From Rhizobium sp. WYCCWR10014 (GTDB lineage Bacteria; Pseudomonadota; Alphaproteobacteria; Rhizobiales; Rhizobiaceae), in assembly GCF_001657485.1 (NCBI RefSeq), contig NZ_LXFU01000037.1:1-64000 (forward strand): a stretch of 64,000 nucleotides of DNA. Direction: 5' to 3'. Below are positions 42,537 to 51,352 of this stretch, in pieces (positions within the stretch are counted from its first letter, which is position 1; every line of letters starts with the position of its first letter). Both the position numbers and the translations under genes were made by a program. A model generated the notes under the pieces. That model was given only the letters and a program-made list of their open reading frames with translations, had not been told where the DNA came from and made no database searches.

Positions 42537-43439
42537 TCAATGCAAGGGAAGCCACAAGGGGGTCTTCCATGCTTTCAACGCCTCGAGAAAGACCTGCAAT
42601 CGGGCGGGCAGGAAGCGGCGCGTGGGATAGACGGCGTGCACGAAAATTTCCTCGGACGACCAGTCCGGCAGCAGGCGGACGAGTTCGCCTCTTCTGATCT
42701 GTTCGTCGCAACAAGTCGAAGGCAGCAGGCCGATGCCATGTCCGCGATAGGTGAAGGCGCTCACCGCATCGAAATCCCGGCTCGATACTGGCCCCGACAC
42801 ATGCAGGCGAACCGATTTGCGACGGCTCACGAGATGCCATTCCGCCTCGCTGTTGCGGCCGTTCAAGAGCACGCACTGATGGTCCTTCAGGTCTTCGGGC
42901 TTCAAGGGAAGCACCCTGCCCTTCAGATAGTCCGGTGCGGCGACCAGATAACGAACGCTCTTGCCGAGCCGCTGCGCCACGATGGAGGAATCCTTAAGTT
43001 CGCCGAAGCGGATGCCGAGATCGACATTCTCGGCGATCAGATCGAGAAACAGGTTGGTGACGAAGAGATCGATCTGGATATTGGGATAGGTCTTCAGGAA
43101 GGATGAGATGAATTCGTAGAAGACCTCCTGCCCGAAGATCACAGGCACCGAGATCTTCAGCAGACCTTCCGGTTTTCTCTGTGTCTCGGTGAGCGCCTGC
43201 TCGGCGTCAAGGAGATGGGCGAGCGGTTCGCTGCACCTGTCGTAATAGGCCCGGCCCTGCGCGGTCAGGCTCAGTTTGCGGGTCGTCCGCTGCATGAGCG
43301 TCACGCCGAGCTGCTCCTCCAGCGACGTCACCTTCCGGCTGACGGTCGATACCGGCATGCCGAGGGACTGGGCAGCGCGGCTGAAGCTGCCATACTGCGC
43401 CACCTTCACGAAAACGGCGATGTCATTCAGATCGGCCAT
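42537..43439 (-). CDS. LysR family transcriptional regulator
   Basis: A 300-aa LysR protein of the CrgA/DsdC-like subgroup (ADLNDIAVFVKVAQYGSFSRAAQSLGMPVSTVSRKVTSLEEQLGVTLMQRTTRKLSLTAQG). It is divergent from the SDR-RidA operon and probably its regulator. The ATG at 43437-43439 lies at the usual LysR start; the frame extends to 43463 through a palindrome. Confidence 0.87.
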   Translation of the reverse strand: MADLNDIAVFVKVAQYGSFSRAAQSLGMPVSTVSRKVTSLEEQLGVTLMQRTTRKLSLTAQGRAYYDRCSEPLAHLLDAEQALTETQRKPEGLLKISVPVIFGQEVFYEFISSFLKTYPNIQIDLFVTNLFLDLIAENVDLGIRFGELKDSSIVAQRLGKSVRYLVAAPDYLKGRVLPLKPEDLKDHQCVLLNGRNSEAEWHLVSRRKSVRLHVSGPVSSRDFDAVSAFTYRGHGIGLLPSTCCDEQIRRGELVRLLPDWSSEEIFVHAVYPTRRFLPARLQVFLEALKAWKTPLWLPLH

Positions 43440-43447
43440 GCACTCAT

Positions 43448-43465
43448 TTTTGCATGCATGCAAAA
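43448..43465. promoter_or_regulatory. 18-bp palindrome TTTTGCATGCATGCAAAA
   Basis: A perfect palindrome 8 bp upstream of the LysR start and in the divergent promoter shared with the SDR gene. It is likely a repressor or autoregulatory site. The binding factor is not known. Confidence 0.55.
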
Positions 43466-43632
43466 GAGAATCCAGATATTTCCATCTAATCGGGTAATGG
43501 AGTTTTCGCCATATTCATCTTGCGAAAACAACCACAACCGATGGAGGCGCATTCGCAGCAGCCCCATCTCGAGCGACCCCGCCTTTGTAACCGCAAGGCC
43601 CGCGTTGCCCGAACCAGATTATGGAGATCAGC

Positions 43633-44358
43633 ATGACTACGAGAAAAACAGTCATCGTCACCGGTGCCTCCCAGGGTATCGGAGCCGGCCTCGTCAACGC
43701 CTTCATCCAGCGCGGCTACAATGTCGTCGCTACCTCGCGCCAGGTCAGCGCCTCGGAGGCTTTCCAAGCCTCGGACAGACTGGCGCTTGTCGATGGCGAC
43801 ATCGGCGATGCCGAAACCGCAGCGCGGGTGGCAAGGACTGCAATCGATCGCTTCGGCTCGATCGACGCGCTCGTCAACAATGCCGGCATTTTTCTAGCCA
43901 AGCCATTCGTCGAGTTCACGATGGCCGACTTCGAGAAACTGTCCTCGACCAATCTCGAAGGCTTCATCCACTTGACCCAACAGGTCGTCAGGCAGATGCT
44001 CGCGCAGAAAACAGGCGGCAGCGTCGTCAGCATCACCACGCCATTGACCGATCATCCGATCGCCGGCTTCTCCGCCTCAGTTTCGATGATGACAAAGGGC
44101 GGCATCAACGCCATCTCCAAGAACCTGGCGATGGAATATGCGAACGAGAAAATTCGCTTCAACATCGTCGCTCCCGGCGTGGTGGACACGCCGTTGCACA
44201 AGGACAATCCGAAGGATTTCCTGAAGACGCTGTCGCCGATGGCAGGCATATCAAACGTCGAGGAGATCGCCGACGCAGTCGTCTTCCTCACCGAAGCGCC
44301 GCGCGTAACCGGGGAGGTGCTGCACGTCGACGGCGGCGCACATCTGGGCAAATGGTAG
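43633..44358 (+). CDS. Short-chain dehydrogenase/reductase (SDR)
   Basis: A 241-aa classical SDR. The cofactor motif is TGASQGIGAG. NNAG is at VNNAGIF. The catalytic region lacks the usual YxxxK: the tetrad position reads ASVSMMTKGGIN, where Met replaces the Tyr. This is unusual and may mean loss of standard activity. The ATG at 43633 has GGAG upstream. It is translationally coupled to the RidA-family gene (7-nt overlap). Confidence 0.82.
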   Translation: MTTRKTVIVTGASQGIGAGLVNAFIQRGYNVVATSRQVSASEAFQASDRLALVDGDIGDAETAARVARTAIDRFGSIDALVNNAGIFLAKPFVEFTMADFEKLSSTNLEGFIHLTQQVVRQMLAQKTGGSVVSITTPLTDHPIAGFSASVSMMTKGGINAISKNLAMEYANEKIRFNIVAPGVVDTPLHKDNPKDFLKTLSPMAGISNVEEIADAVVFLTEAPRVTGEVLHVDGGAHLGKW

Positions 44359-44840
44359 ACCATGCGAAAGCCGAGGCAGCCGGCGCGGAACGGCGGCTGC
44401 AGGAACTCGGCATCACGCTTCCCCCGCCGCCCACACCCTTCGGTGCCTATGTCGAAGCGATAAGGACCGGCAATCTGGTCTTTTTCAGCGGGATGCTGCC
44501 CGTCGTCGGCCATGAGCCCCGCTATATCGGCCGCGTCGGCGGCACCTTGACGGCCGAAGACGGCCGGAAGGCCGCCGAAACGGCAACGCTGAGCGCGCTC
44601 GCGGCCGCCAGGGACTATCTGGGCTCGCTGAGCAGCGTCGTCAGGGTCGTCAAGCTCGGCGTCTACATCGCGACCGAAGGCGATTTCCGCGACCACCCGA
44701 AGGTTGCGGACGGAGCATCCGAAATGCTGCTTGCGGTCTTCGGCGAGGAAAAGCTTTCCGGCCGCGTCGTGCTCGGCGTCGCTAGCCTGCCTTTGGGTGT
44801 GCCGATCGAACTTGAACTTGTTCTTGAGGTCGACGATTAA
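44352..44840 (+). CDS. RidA family protein
   Basis: A 162-aa RidA/YjgF-like protein of the longer subgroup. It reads GNLVFFSGMLPVVGHEPRYIGRVGGTLTAEDGRKAAETATLSALAAARDYLGSLSSVVRVVKLGVYIA, then PLGVPIELELVLEV. RidA members hydrolyse reactive enamines/imines, but this subgroup can lack the Arg needed. The ATG overlaps the SDR stop (ATGGTAG), showing translational coupling, so the two probably act together. Confidence 0.85.
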   Translation: MVDHAKAEAAGAERRLQELGITLPPPPTPFGAYVEAIRTGNLVFFSGMLPVVGHEPRYIGRVGGTLTAEDGRKAAETATLSALAAARDYLGSLSSVVRVVKLGVYIATEGDFRDHPKVADGASEMLLAVFGEEKLSGRVVLGVASLPLGVPIELELVLEVDD

Positions 44841-44845
44841 AAGTA

Positions 44846-44871
44846 GCCGGGCACGTTTCTGCGTGCCCGGC
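44846..44871 (+). terminator. Hairpin after SDR-RidA operon
   Basis: GCCGGGCACG and CGTGCCCGGC form a perfect 10-bp stem with a 6-nt loop, beginning 5 bp after the RidA stop. No T-run follows, so termination may be weak or Rho-assisted. Confidence 0.55.
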
Positions 44872-44880
44872 GAAAGCATG

Positions 44881-44921
44881 CCTCGTCCTTCGGGCCCTTG
44901 CGGGCCAGCCTCTGGGCGAGG
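44881..44921. repeat. Rhizobial palindromic intergenic element
   Basis: CCTCGTCC...GGGCCCTTGCGGGCC...GGGCGAGG is an inverted repeat with internal GGGCC-CTTGC-GGGCC, similar in style to the element at 7550-7690. Confidence 0.45.
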
Positions 44922-44942
44922 CTCTCTTGAGCCATATTGCGC

Positions 44943-45482
44943 TCACACCGCCACCAACAGCAGCACATAGGCGATCACACTCACCATCAGCCCGCGGAAT
45001 GCGAAACTGACGCAGCGGTATTTGCTGCGGGCGATGGCCGAGAGGATGTTGGCGTTTTCGAGATATTGGTCGAAGAGATAGCGTTCGTCGCGCCGCAGCG
45101 CCGCCTCGAAGAACAGGTCGCGGTGGCTCTGCCAGGCGCCCCAGAACAGCGATGTTGATGTGTCGAGACGGCGCGGCAGCACGACGAGGATCGCCGACAG
45201 GATGGAAAAGACCGAAGCGGCGGCAAGCAGGCCGGAGAACAGCATGCTCCCTGGTGTCCCGCTCGCGTAGCGCGCCGGACTGAAGACTGCTCTGACCTCG
45301 CTTGAGCTCACCAGGAAGGCCAGCATGAAAGTAAAGATATAAGCGGCCTTCTGGTCGGAGATCTTGATCTGATCGTAGAATATGTCGTTGATTTTCTTGA
45401 TATGGTCGAAATACCCGGAGCCAATATCGCCTGTCGACGGTTCGCTTGGCATAAGTTCAGTTGCACTCTCGAATTCGCTCAC
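44943..45482 (-). CDS. Pycsar effector-like (PycTM/DUF5706) membrane protein
   Basis: A 179-aa membrane protein. The domain plan is a short polar N-terminus, the helix HIKKINDIFYDQIKISDQKAAYIFTF leading into TM1, a second TM (LAAASVFSILSAILVVLPR) ending in the LPR motif, an amphipathic stretch, and DQYLENANILSAIARSKYR before a third TM (GLMVSVIAYVLLLVAV). This order matches the PycTM effector family of cyclic pyrimidine (Pycsar) systems, from my memory of that family. I chose GTG at 45480-45482 with GTGGAG 8 nt upstream. It is divergent from a cyclase operon. No cyclase lies on its own strand. Confidence 0.6.
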   Translation of the reverse strand: MSEFESATELMPSEPSTGDIGSGYFDHIKKINDIFYDQIKISDQKAAYIFTFMLAFLVSSSEVRAVFSPARYASGTPGSMLFSGLLAAASVFSILSAILVVLPRRLDTSTSLFWGAWQSHRDLFFEAALRRDERYLFDQYLENANILSAIARSKYRCVSFAFRGLMVSVIAYVLLLVAV

Positions 45483-45611
45483 GTGATTACTCCACCCCAC
45501 AAGTGTTTCCCTGATATTACACTTCACGGAGAATTCAAGAACACGTGTGCAATGTGCTTGACTTTTCTTTTCTACATGGACAAAGGGGAAGCGGGAGTTG
45601 GGGTTGGGGTC

Positions 45612-48600
45612 ATGCTGGGTCGCTGGAAAAACATCTGTCGCGCCGGGGTGGCGCTTGCGCTTGTCCTTCCGGGCTTTTCGCCGGCGGCGGCCGACCCGGT
45701 GCAGCGTGCAACACCGGTGGCCGGTTCCGTCATCGCCCGCAAGACCGGCGAAGAAGTCCGCTTCATCGACGTGTCGAACTGGCGCGTCGTCGACATCAAT
45801 CAGGATCTGCTGACCGGCGACGTGCTGCGCACCAACGCCAACGGCCAGCTCGCCATCGTCTTTTCAGATCACACCCAGGTTCGCCTCGGCCGCAATTCCT
45901 CGCTGCAGGTCAAGAAGATGGCCGCGAGCGGCGACACGACGCTGGAACTGCAATCAGGAACGATCTGGGCCCGCGCCGAGCGCGGCGGCCAGGGCCTGAC
46001 GGTGGAAACGCCTGCGGCCGCAGCTGCCATCCGCGGCACCGACTGGACCATGACGGTCGAGGGCAACAAGACTTCGATGATTGTGCTCGAAGGCCGCGTG
46101 GCGCTCAGCAACCCGCAGGGCAGCGTCGAGGTGAATGAGGGCGAAGGGGCGGTCGCGACCATCGGCCAGGCGCCGAGCAAGATCATCAGCGTCAATCCCG
46201 ATGACCGCGAACAGATGCTTTTCTATCTGGACTTGCGCGACGGCTTCGACCTGATGCCGACTTCGCCGCTACGGGCCGACCGCATGGCGACCGAACGCCG
46301 CCGCCTGCTAGCGCTGCCGCCGGAGCGCCGCACCACCGAAGACTGGCTGGAACTTGCCGAAGTGCAGAGCGCCTTCGACGGACGCCAGGCTGCAGCCGCA
46401 ACGCTGCAGAATATCCGCGGCCGCAAACTGACGACGGCCCATCAGGCGCGCGTCGACCTGATCGACGCCACCATCGCCGGCTCCGAAAAGCGCTATGGCG
46501 ATGCCGCCAAGCTCTTCCAGAAGGCCCTGCCGCATCTCGACCCGACACGCCGCAACATGGCCCAATATGGCGGCTATTTCGCCCGTTCGCTGGCCGACCC
46601 CGCCCATGCCGAACAGCCGCCGGCCAACACCACCGGCCCCTATGGCGCGATCATGGAGGCCTATACGACAGGCTTCCTAAAAAACCCGCGCGCGGCGCTC
46701 GAGATCATCAAGAAAGCAGAGCAGCGCTATCCCGATGATCCGACCCTGCCGGCGGTCCGCGCCCAGTTGGCGGAGCTCACCGACGACCGTGAGCAGATGA
46801 AGGAAGCGATAGAACGCTCGCTGTCGCTCGACCCTGATCATCCGATGGCGCTGTCGGCCCGTGCGGGTTACAAGGCAAGCTATGAAAGCGATATCAACGG
46901 CGCGCTTGCGGACCTGAACCGCGCCATCGCGCTTGCCCCCGGCGCATCAGGCACGCTGAATTCTCTCGGCCTGCTGCAAAGTTCGCGCGATGCCAATGGC
47001 GAAGCGGAAAAGGCCTTCAAGAAGGCGATCGAGCTCGATCCGCAGGACCCGCTGCTGCACGCGAACCTGGCGATCCTCTATCTCGATCAGGCGCGCATGA
47101 AGGAAGCCAAGCGCGAAATCGACACCGCGATCGCGCTTGATCCGTCCTTCGATCATGCCCTGCTTGCCCGCGGCCGCTATTACCTGCAGTCCGGCGAGCG
47201 CGACAAGGCGCTGCAAGATCTGCTTGCCGCCAGCACCGCCAATCCCGCGCATTCGCAGTCGCAGTTCATGCTCGCCGCCGCCCATTACGAAAAGGGCGAC
47301 CGGCTTCCGTCCGAACAGGCGCTCGAAAACGCCAACCGGCTCGACGATGATGATCCGGTCATCTCGTCCTTCCGCACCGCGATCGATATCGATGATTACG
47401 ATTCGGATGGCGCGATCCGCAACGCCCAGGAATTCCTGCGCCGCTCGCGCGCCCGAGGCGGCGATTACAATGGCCTCGGCGCCAATGCGAGCGCCGGCTC
47501 GACACTGAACGACGCCTTCCGCCTGCAGGGTCTGGATGCCTGGGGCCGCTATTACGGCGATGCCGTTTTCGATCCTTTCAACGGCACCGGATATATCGAT
47601 CAGTCGATCAAGGGCAGCATCTTTCCTTTCGTCAACGCCACCAACTTCAGCGACGACAATATCATCCAAAACCGCGGCAACGCGTCGAGCTACTCATCCT
47701 TCATCCAGGGCCTGTTGCTTTCGCCGCACATGCTTTCCGGCCGCTCGCGCTCGGTAACGCTGTTCGACGTGCCCTTCATCGAAGGCTCACTCGGCGGCGG
47801 CATCAACAGCGTCGACGGCCATACGAGACGCATCGGCGAAGCCGATATCCAAGGCTATTCCAACGAGACCATCCCGATCAGCTTCTATGGCAACCTGACC
47901 TGGGAAGAGCTGGCGCTCGACCGCGACTATCGGGATTTCGGCGGTGTCCAGACGGATAACAAGCTGCTGAGCGCCAACGGTTATCTGACGGCAACGGTCA
48001 CGCCTGATGATCGCGTGGTAGCCTTCGTCAACCACGGCAAGAATGACGGAACTCTAAACGCGTTATCGTCAAACACCGGGTTCATGGAACTCGTGTTCCG
48101 TGTCCCTATCCCGCTGCCTCTCTACACAACAGAGGAGACTGTACGAGAAAGCACATATGCCGGCATCGGCTTGAGCCACACGTTTGCCTATGAAAACGTG
48201 TTGAATGGAGCACTGCTTTATTCAGGAAGCAAATCGAATACGAGCAGCGTGCTTGATGTCGACCTGGACCCAGTGTTTATCGGCAGAGGGGTTCCCTTCA
48301 TCATACCCTTTACCAACGTCACTCAGGAGACCGAATCCCAAACCTACATCGGCGCTTTGAGCCATTCCATAGGTGCCGGACCGCTGACATTTCGCTACGG
48401 CATCGAAGGCGGCTGGATGGATGCCAGCAGCACCGTCGATGCGACGCTCCTAGGCTTGACAGCTCCTACCGATCGTACCGAGAACACCATCGATATCGGC
48501 CGCGGCTATATCGATGTGCTGCATGAGATCACGCCCGACCTCAAGGGCGAATACGCCTTGTTCGCCACGCGCCTGGAGGGCGACGGCATCGACATCACCC

Positions 48601-49325
48601 GGCTGGAGCCGCGCTTCGGCCTCGCCTGGGCGCCGGTTCAAAACCACTGGCTGCGTGCTGCCTTCATGCGTCAGAGCTTTGATATTGGAATTCCGACCCT
48701 TGCCCCCATCGGCGTCCTCGGGCTTCAGGCCAACCAGTTTTCCGCCAATCCGCAGGGCTACACGGATACGGTTGCGCTGCAGTGGGATGCCGAATGGACG
48801 GATCGATTCTTCACCTCGGTCGAGTATCAGCACCAGGAACTGCATGATTTCTCGATCGATTTTCCGCTGATCTCGCTTCCCTCAGACACCAGCCTGCCGA
48901 TCTCCCGCGGCAGCATCGATCGCGCTGCCGTCACAGCAAACGTCGTGCTCGGCCATGGTTTCGGCCTTTCGGCTACCTATGCCTATATGGATTCGGAAAA
49001 CCGGGATCCGCTCGAGCCGATTTATGGAGGCCCTCTTCCGTTCATACCGCAGAATTCCGGACAGATTGCGCTGACCTGGGTCAACGAAGCCAAGGTCAAG
49101 GCGACGGTCGCCGCTAACTATATCGGCGAGCGCGACGGCGATCGGTTTGGCACCAAGCTCGACGATTACTGGAGCCTTGACGCTCACCTGGTCTGGGAAC
49201 CGTTCGACAAGCGCATCGAGCTGGAGGCAGCCGCCTATAACCTGCTCGACGAGGACTTCGAGATCACCCCCGGTGTGCCCGGCTGGGGCCGCGCCTTCAA
49301 GGGCACGTTCAAAGTCCGCTTCTGA
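45612..49325 (+). CDS. FecR-TPR-beta-barrel outer-membrane protein
   Basis: A 1237-aa exported protein. Residues 1-27 form a signal peptide (GVALALVLPGFSPAAA). Residues about 35-185 form a FecR-like periplasmic domain (LLTGDVLRTNANGQLAIVFSDHTQVRLGRNSSLQVKK... AAAIRGTDWT). From about 250 to 600 there are tetratricopeptide repeats (e.g. AFKKAIELDPQDPLLHANLAILYLDQ). From about 625 to the end lies an outer-membrane beta-barrel with alternating strands and terminal Phe (FKGTFKVRF). S. meliloti NsrA, a predicted barrel upstream of plant-signal-responsive cyclases, is a possible relative. The stop overlaps the cyclase start by 1 nt. A stretch near 48121-48360 has reduced GC. Confidence 0.8.
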   Translation: MLGRWKNICRAGVALALVLPGFSPAAADPVQRATPVAGSVIARKTGEEVRFIDVSNWRVVDINQDLLTGDVLRTNANGQLAIVFSDHTQVRLGRNSSLQVKKMAASGDTTLELQSGTIWARAERGGQGLTVETPAAAAAIRGTDWTMTVEGNKTSMIVLEGRVALSNPQGSVEVNEGEGAVATIGQAPSKIISVNPDDREQMLFYLDLRDGFDLMPTSPLRADRMATERRRLLALPPERRTTEDWLELAEVQSAFDGRQAAAATLQNIRGRKLTTAHQARVDLIDATIAGSEKRYGDAAKLFQKALPHLDPTRRNMAQYGGYFARSLADPAHAEQPPANTTGPYGAIMEAYTTGFLKNPRAALEIIKKAEQRYPDDPTLPAVRAQLAELTDDREQMKEAIERSLSLDPDHPMALSARAGYKASYESDINGALADLNRAIALAPGASGTLNSLGLLQSSRDANGEAEKAFKKAIELDPQDPLLHANLAILYLDQARMKEAKREIDTAIALDPSFDHALLARGRYYLQSGERDKALQDLLAASTANPAHSQSQFMLAAAHYEKGDRLPSEQALENANRLDDDDPVISSFRTAIDIDDYDSDGAIRNAQEFLRRSRARGGDYNGLGANASAGSTLNDAFRLQGLDAWGRYYGDAVFDPFNGTGYIDQSIKGSIFPFVNATNFSDDNIIQNRGNASSYSSFIQGLLLSPHMLSGRSRSVTLFDVPFIEGSLGGGINSVDGHTRRIGEADIQGYSNETIPISFYGNLTWEELALDRDYRDFGGVQTDNKLLSANGYLTATVTPDDRVVAFVNHGKNDGTLNALSSNTGFMELVFRVPIPLPLYTTEETVRESTYAGIGLSHTFAYENVLNGALLYSGSKSNTSSVLDVDLDPVFIGRGVPFIIPFTNVTQETESQTYIGALSHSIGAGPLTFRYGIEGGWMDASSTVDATLLGLTAPTDRTENTIDIGRGYIDVLHEITPDLKGEYALFATRLEGDGIDITRLEPRFGLAWAPVQNHWLRAAFMRQSFDIGIPTLAPIGVLGLQANQFSANPQGYTDTVALQWDAEWTDRFFTSVEYQHQELHDFSIDFPLISLPSDTSLPISRGSIDRAAVTANVVLGHGFGLSATYAYMDSENRDPLEPIYGGPLPFIPQNSGQIALTWVNEAKVKATVAANYIGERDGDRFGTKLDDYWSLDAHLVWEPFDKRIELEAAAYNLLDEDFEITPGVPGWGRAFKGTFKVRF

Positions 49326-51295
49326 TGCGGGTGCGGGACAATCCACGGCAGGCCAGGCAGATCAGGAGCCGCCATCTGAGGCTCTTGGTGCTGTCGTTGA
49401 CGACGTTGATCGCCATCTCGCTGCTGTCGCGCCTGCCCGCCTGGTCACTGTTGGAGCTCCGAAGCTTCGACTATCTCTCGACCGTGGACGACCCCCGTCC
49501 GCCTCCCGGCGGCCCCGTCATCGTCGCGATCGACGAACCCTCGCTTGCCGATATCAACGCGCAATGGCCCTGGCCGCGCAGCCTTCATGCCCAACTCGTC
49601 ACCCAGTTGCGCGCCGCCGGCGCCCGCGTCATCGGCCTCGACATCATCCTGGCCGAACCCTCGACCCCGGAGAACGACAACGCGATCACTCGCGCCGTCG
49701 GCCCGGATGTCGTTCTTGCCGGCGACGAGACGTTGATCGAGACGCCGCAGGCCTCGCAACTGATCCGCGCGACACCGCTGCCGCAGCTGACCGCGGCAGG
49801 TGCCGTGACTGGCATCGCCTCCGTCGAACTCAGCGGCGACGGCACCTTCCGGCGCATTCCGGGCTATGAGGACGGCTTTGCCGCCATGCTGGCCAAGGTC
49901 GCCGGCGCGGCCCCCGAGACTCTGCCCGCCGGCCGGCTCATCCAGTCCTTCGGCCCGGCCCGCAGCTATCCCACCGTCTCCTACTACCAGGCGCTCGACC
50001 CGAAGAACCTGCTGCCGCCGGATTATTTCAAGGACCGTGTCGTGCTGGTCGGCCTCAGCCTGCAGAATGCGCCGGCGATCGACAAGGGTGGCGTCGATGC
50101 CTTTGCGACGCCCTACACCGTTCATACCGGCAAGCTCGTCTCCGGCGTCGAGATCCAGGCGACGATCTACGACAATATCCGCAGCGGCCTGTCGATCGCG
50201 GAAGCCCGGCTGCCGACGGTCGCTGCCTGCATCCTGATATCGGTGCTGCTGGCCGCCACCACCGTCTGGCGCTCGACGGGATGGCTGACGATCGCGACGA
50301 GCGCGGCGGCCCTGCTTGCCTTCGCCGCCGTCAGTGCCGCCGGTATGCGGCTAGCCCATATCTTCGTCTCGCCGCTTGGCCCGACGGTCGCCTATATCTC
50401 TGTCGTCTTCGGCCAGGCCGCCTTCGATTTTGCCGAGGAGCGCCGCAACAAGCGCCAAATCACCCGCGCCTTTGCCCAATATATCTCGCCCGATCTTGTC
50501 AAGCGCCTGTCGAGCGATCCCTCGCAACTGAAGCTCGGCGGCGAGCGGCGCACCCTCTCGGTGCTTTTCTCAGACGTACGCGGCTTCACCACCATCGCCG
50601 AGACGCTGAAGGACGACCCAGAGCAGCTGACCGGCCTGATCAACCGGCTGCTGACGCCGCTTTCCGACGTGGTGATGGACCATGGCGGGACGATCGACAA
50701 ATATATGGGCGATTGCATCATGGCCTTCTGGAACGCGCCGCTCGACGATCGCGATCATGCCCTGCACGCCGTCAAAGCCTCGCTTGCCATGCAAGCGGCG
50801 ATATCGAGCCTCAACCGCGAGCTCGAGCAAGAGGCGGCGATGCGGGGCGGCAGGCCGCATGTGTTGAAGATGGGCGTCGGCATCAACACCGGCGAATGCA
50901 TCGTCGGCAATATGGGCTCGACCCGCCGCTTTGACTATTCCTGCCTCGGCGACAGCGTCAACCTCGCCTCCCGCCTCGAAGGCGCCTCGAAGAATTATGG
51001 GGTAGCCCTGCTGCTCGGCGAGGAGACAGCAAGTCTGGTCGCCGGCACCTACACCGTCGTCGAGCTCGACCGCATCATCGTCAAGGGCCGCACCGTGCCC
51101 TCGCCTGTCTATACCGTCGTGCACGATGCCGACGTCGAAGCCCTTGACGCCCATCGGGCTTTCACGCAAGCGAAATACGCCGGCACGCTTGCGCCATCCG
51201 ACCCAGCCTTCGACAGGCTGGCCGCCGATATCCCCGAACTGGCCCCCTATTACGCGATCGTCCGCGAGGCGCTGGCCGAATCCGGCGAGGAATGA
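49325..51295 (+). CDS. CHASE2-domain class III nucleotide cyclase
   Basis: A 656-aa inner-membrane cyclase. TM1 lies near residues 22-42; a CHASE2 sensor domain spans about 45-300 (SFDYL... VIVAIDEPSLADINAQWPWPRSLHAQLVTQLRAAGARVIGLDI). Three further membrane helices follow (about 300-375), then the cyclase domain: DVRGFTTIAE (metal), KYMGDCIMAFW (specificity Lys plus metal Asp) and FDYSCLGDSVNLASRLEG. Lys plus Ser in these positions is the class IIIb adenylate pattern, so cAMP is expected. Its ATG overlaps the preceding stop (TGATG), so both proteins are made together. Confidence 0.88.
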   Translation: MRVRDNPRQARQIRSRHLRLLVLSLTTLIAISLLSRLPAWSLLELRSFDYLSTVDDPRPPPGGPVIVAIDEPSLADINAQWPWPRSLHAQLVTQLRAAGARVIGLDIILAEPSTPENDNAITRAVGPDVVLAGDETLIETPQASQLIRATPLPQLTAAGAVTGIASVELSGDGTFRRIPGYEDGFAAMLAKVAGAAPETLPAGRLIQSFGPARSYPTVSYYQALDPKNLLPPDYFKDRVVLVGLSLQNAPAIDKGGVDAFATPYTVHTGKLVSGVEIQATIYDNIRSGLSIAEARLPTVAACILISVLLAATTVWRSTGWLTIATSAAALLAFAAVSAAGMRLAHIFVSPLGPTVAYISVVFGQAAFDFAEERRNKRQITRAFAQYISPDLVKRLSSDPSQLKLGGERRTLSVLFSDVRGFTTIAETLKDDPEQLTGLINRLLTPLSDVVMDHGGTIDKYMGDCIMAFWNAPLDDRDHALHAVKASLAMQAAISSLNRELEQEAAMRGGRPHVLKMGVGINTGECIVGNMGSTRRFDYSCLGDSVNLASRLEGASKNYGVALLLGEETASLVAGTYTVVELDRIIVKGRTVPSPVYTVVHDADVEALDAHRAFTQAKYAGTLAPSDPAFDRLAADIPELAPYYAIVREALAESGEE

Positions 51296-51352
51296 CCATC
51301 ATTTTCAGGGAGCGAATGCCACCCGGCAGCTCTCCGTCCTAAGGGCGGCAAA

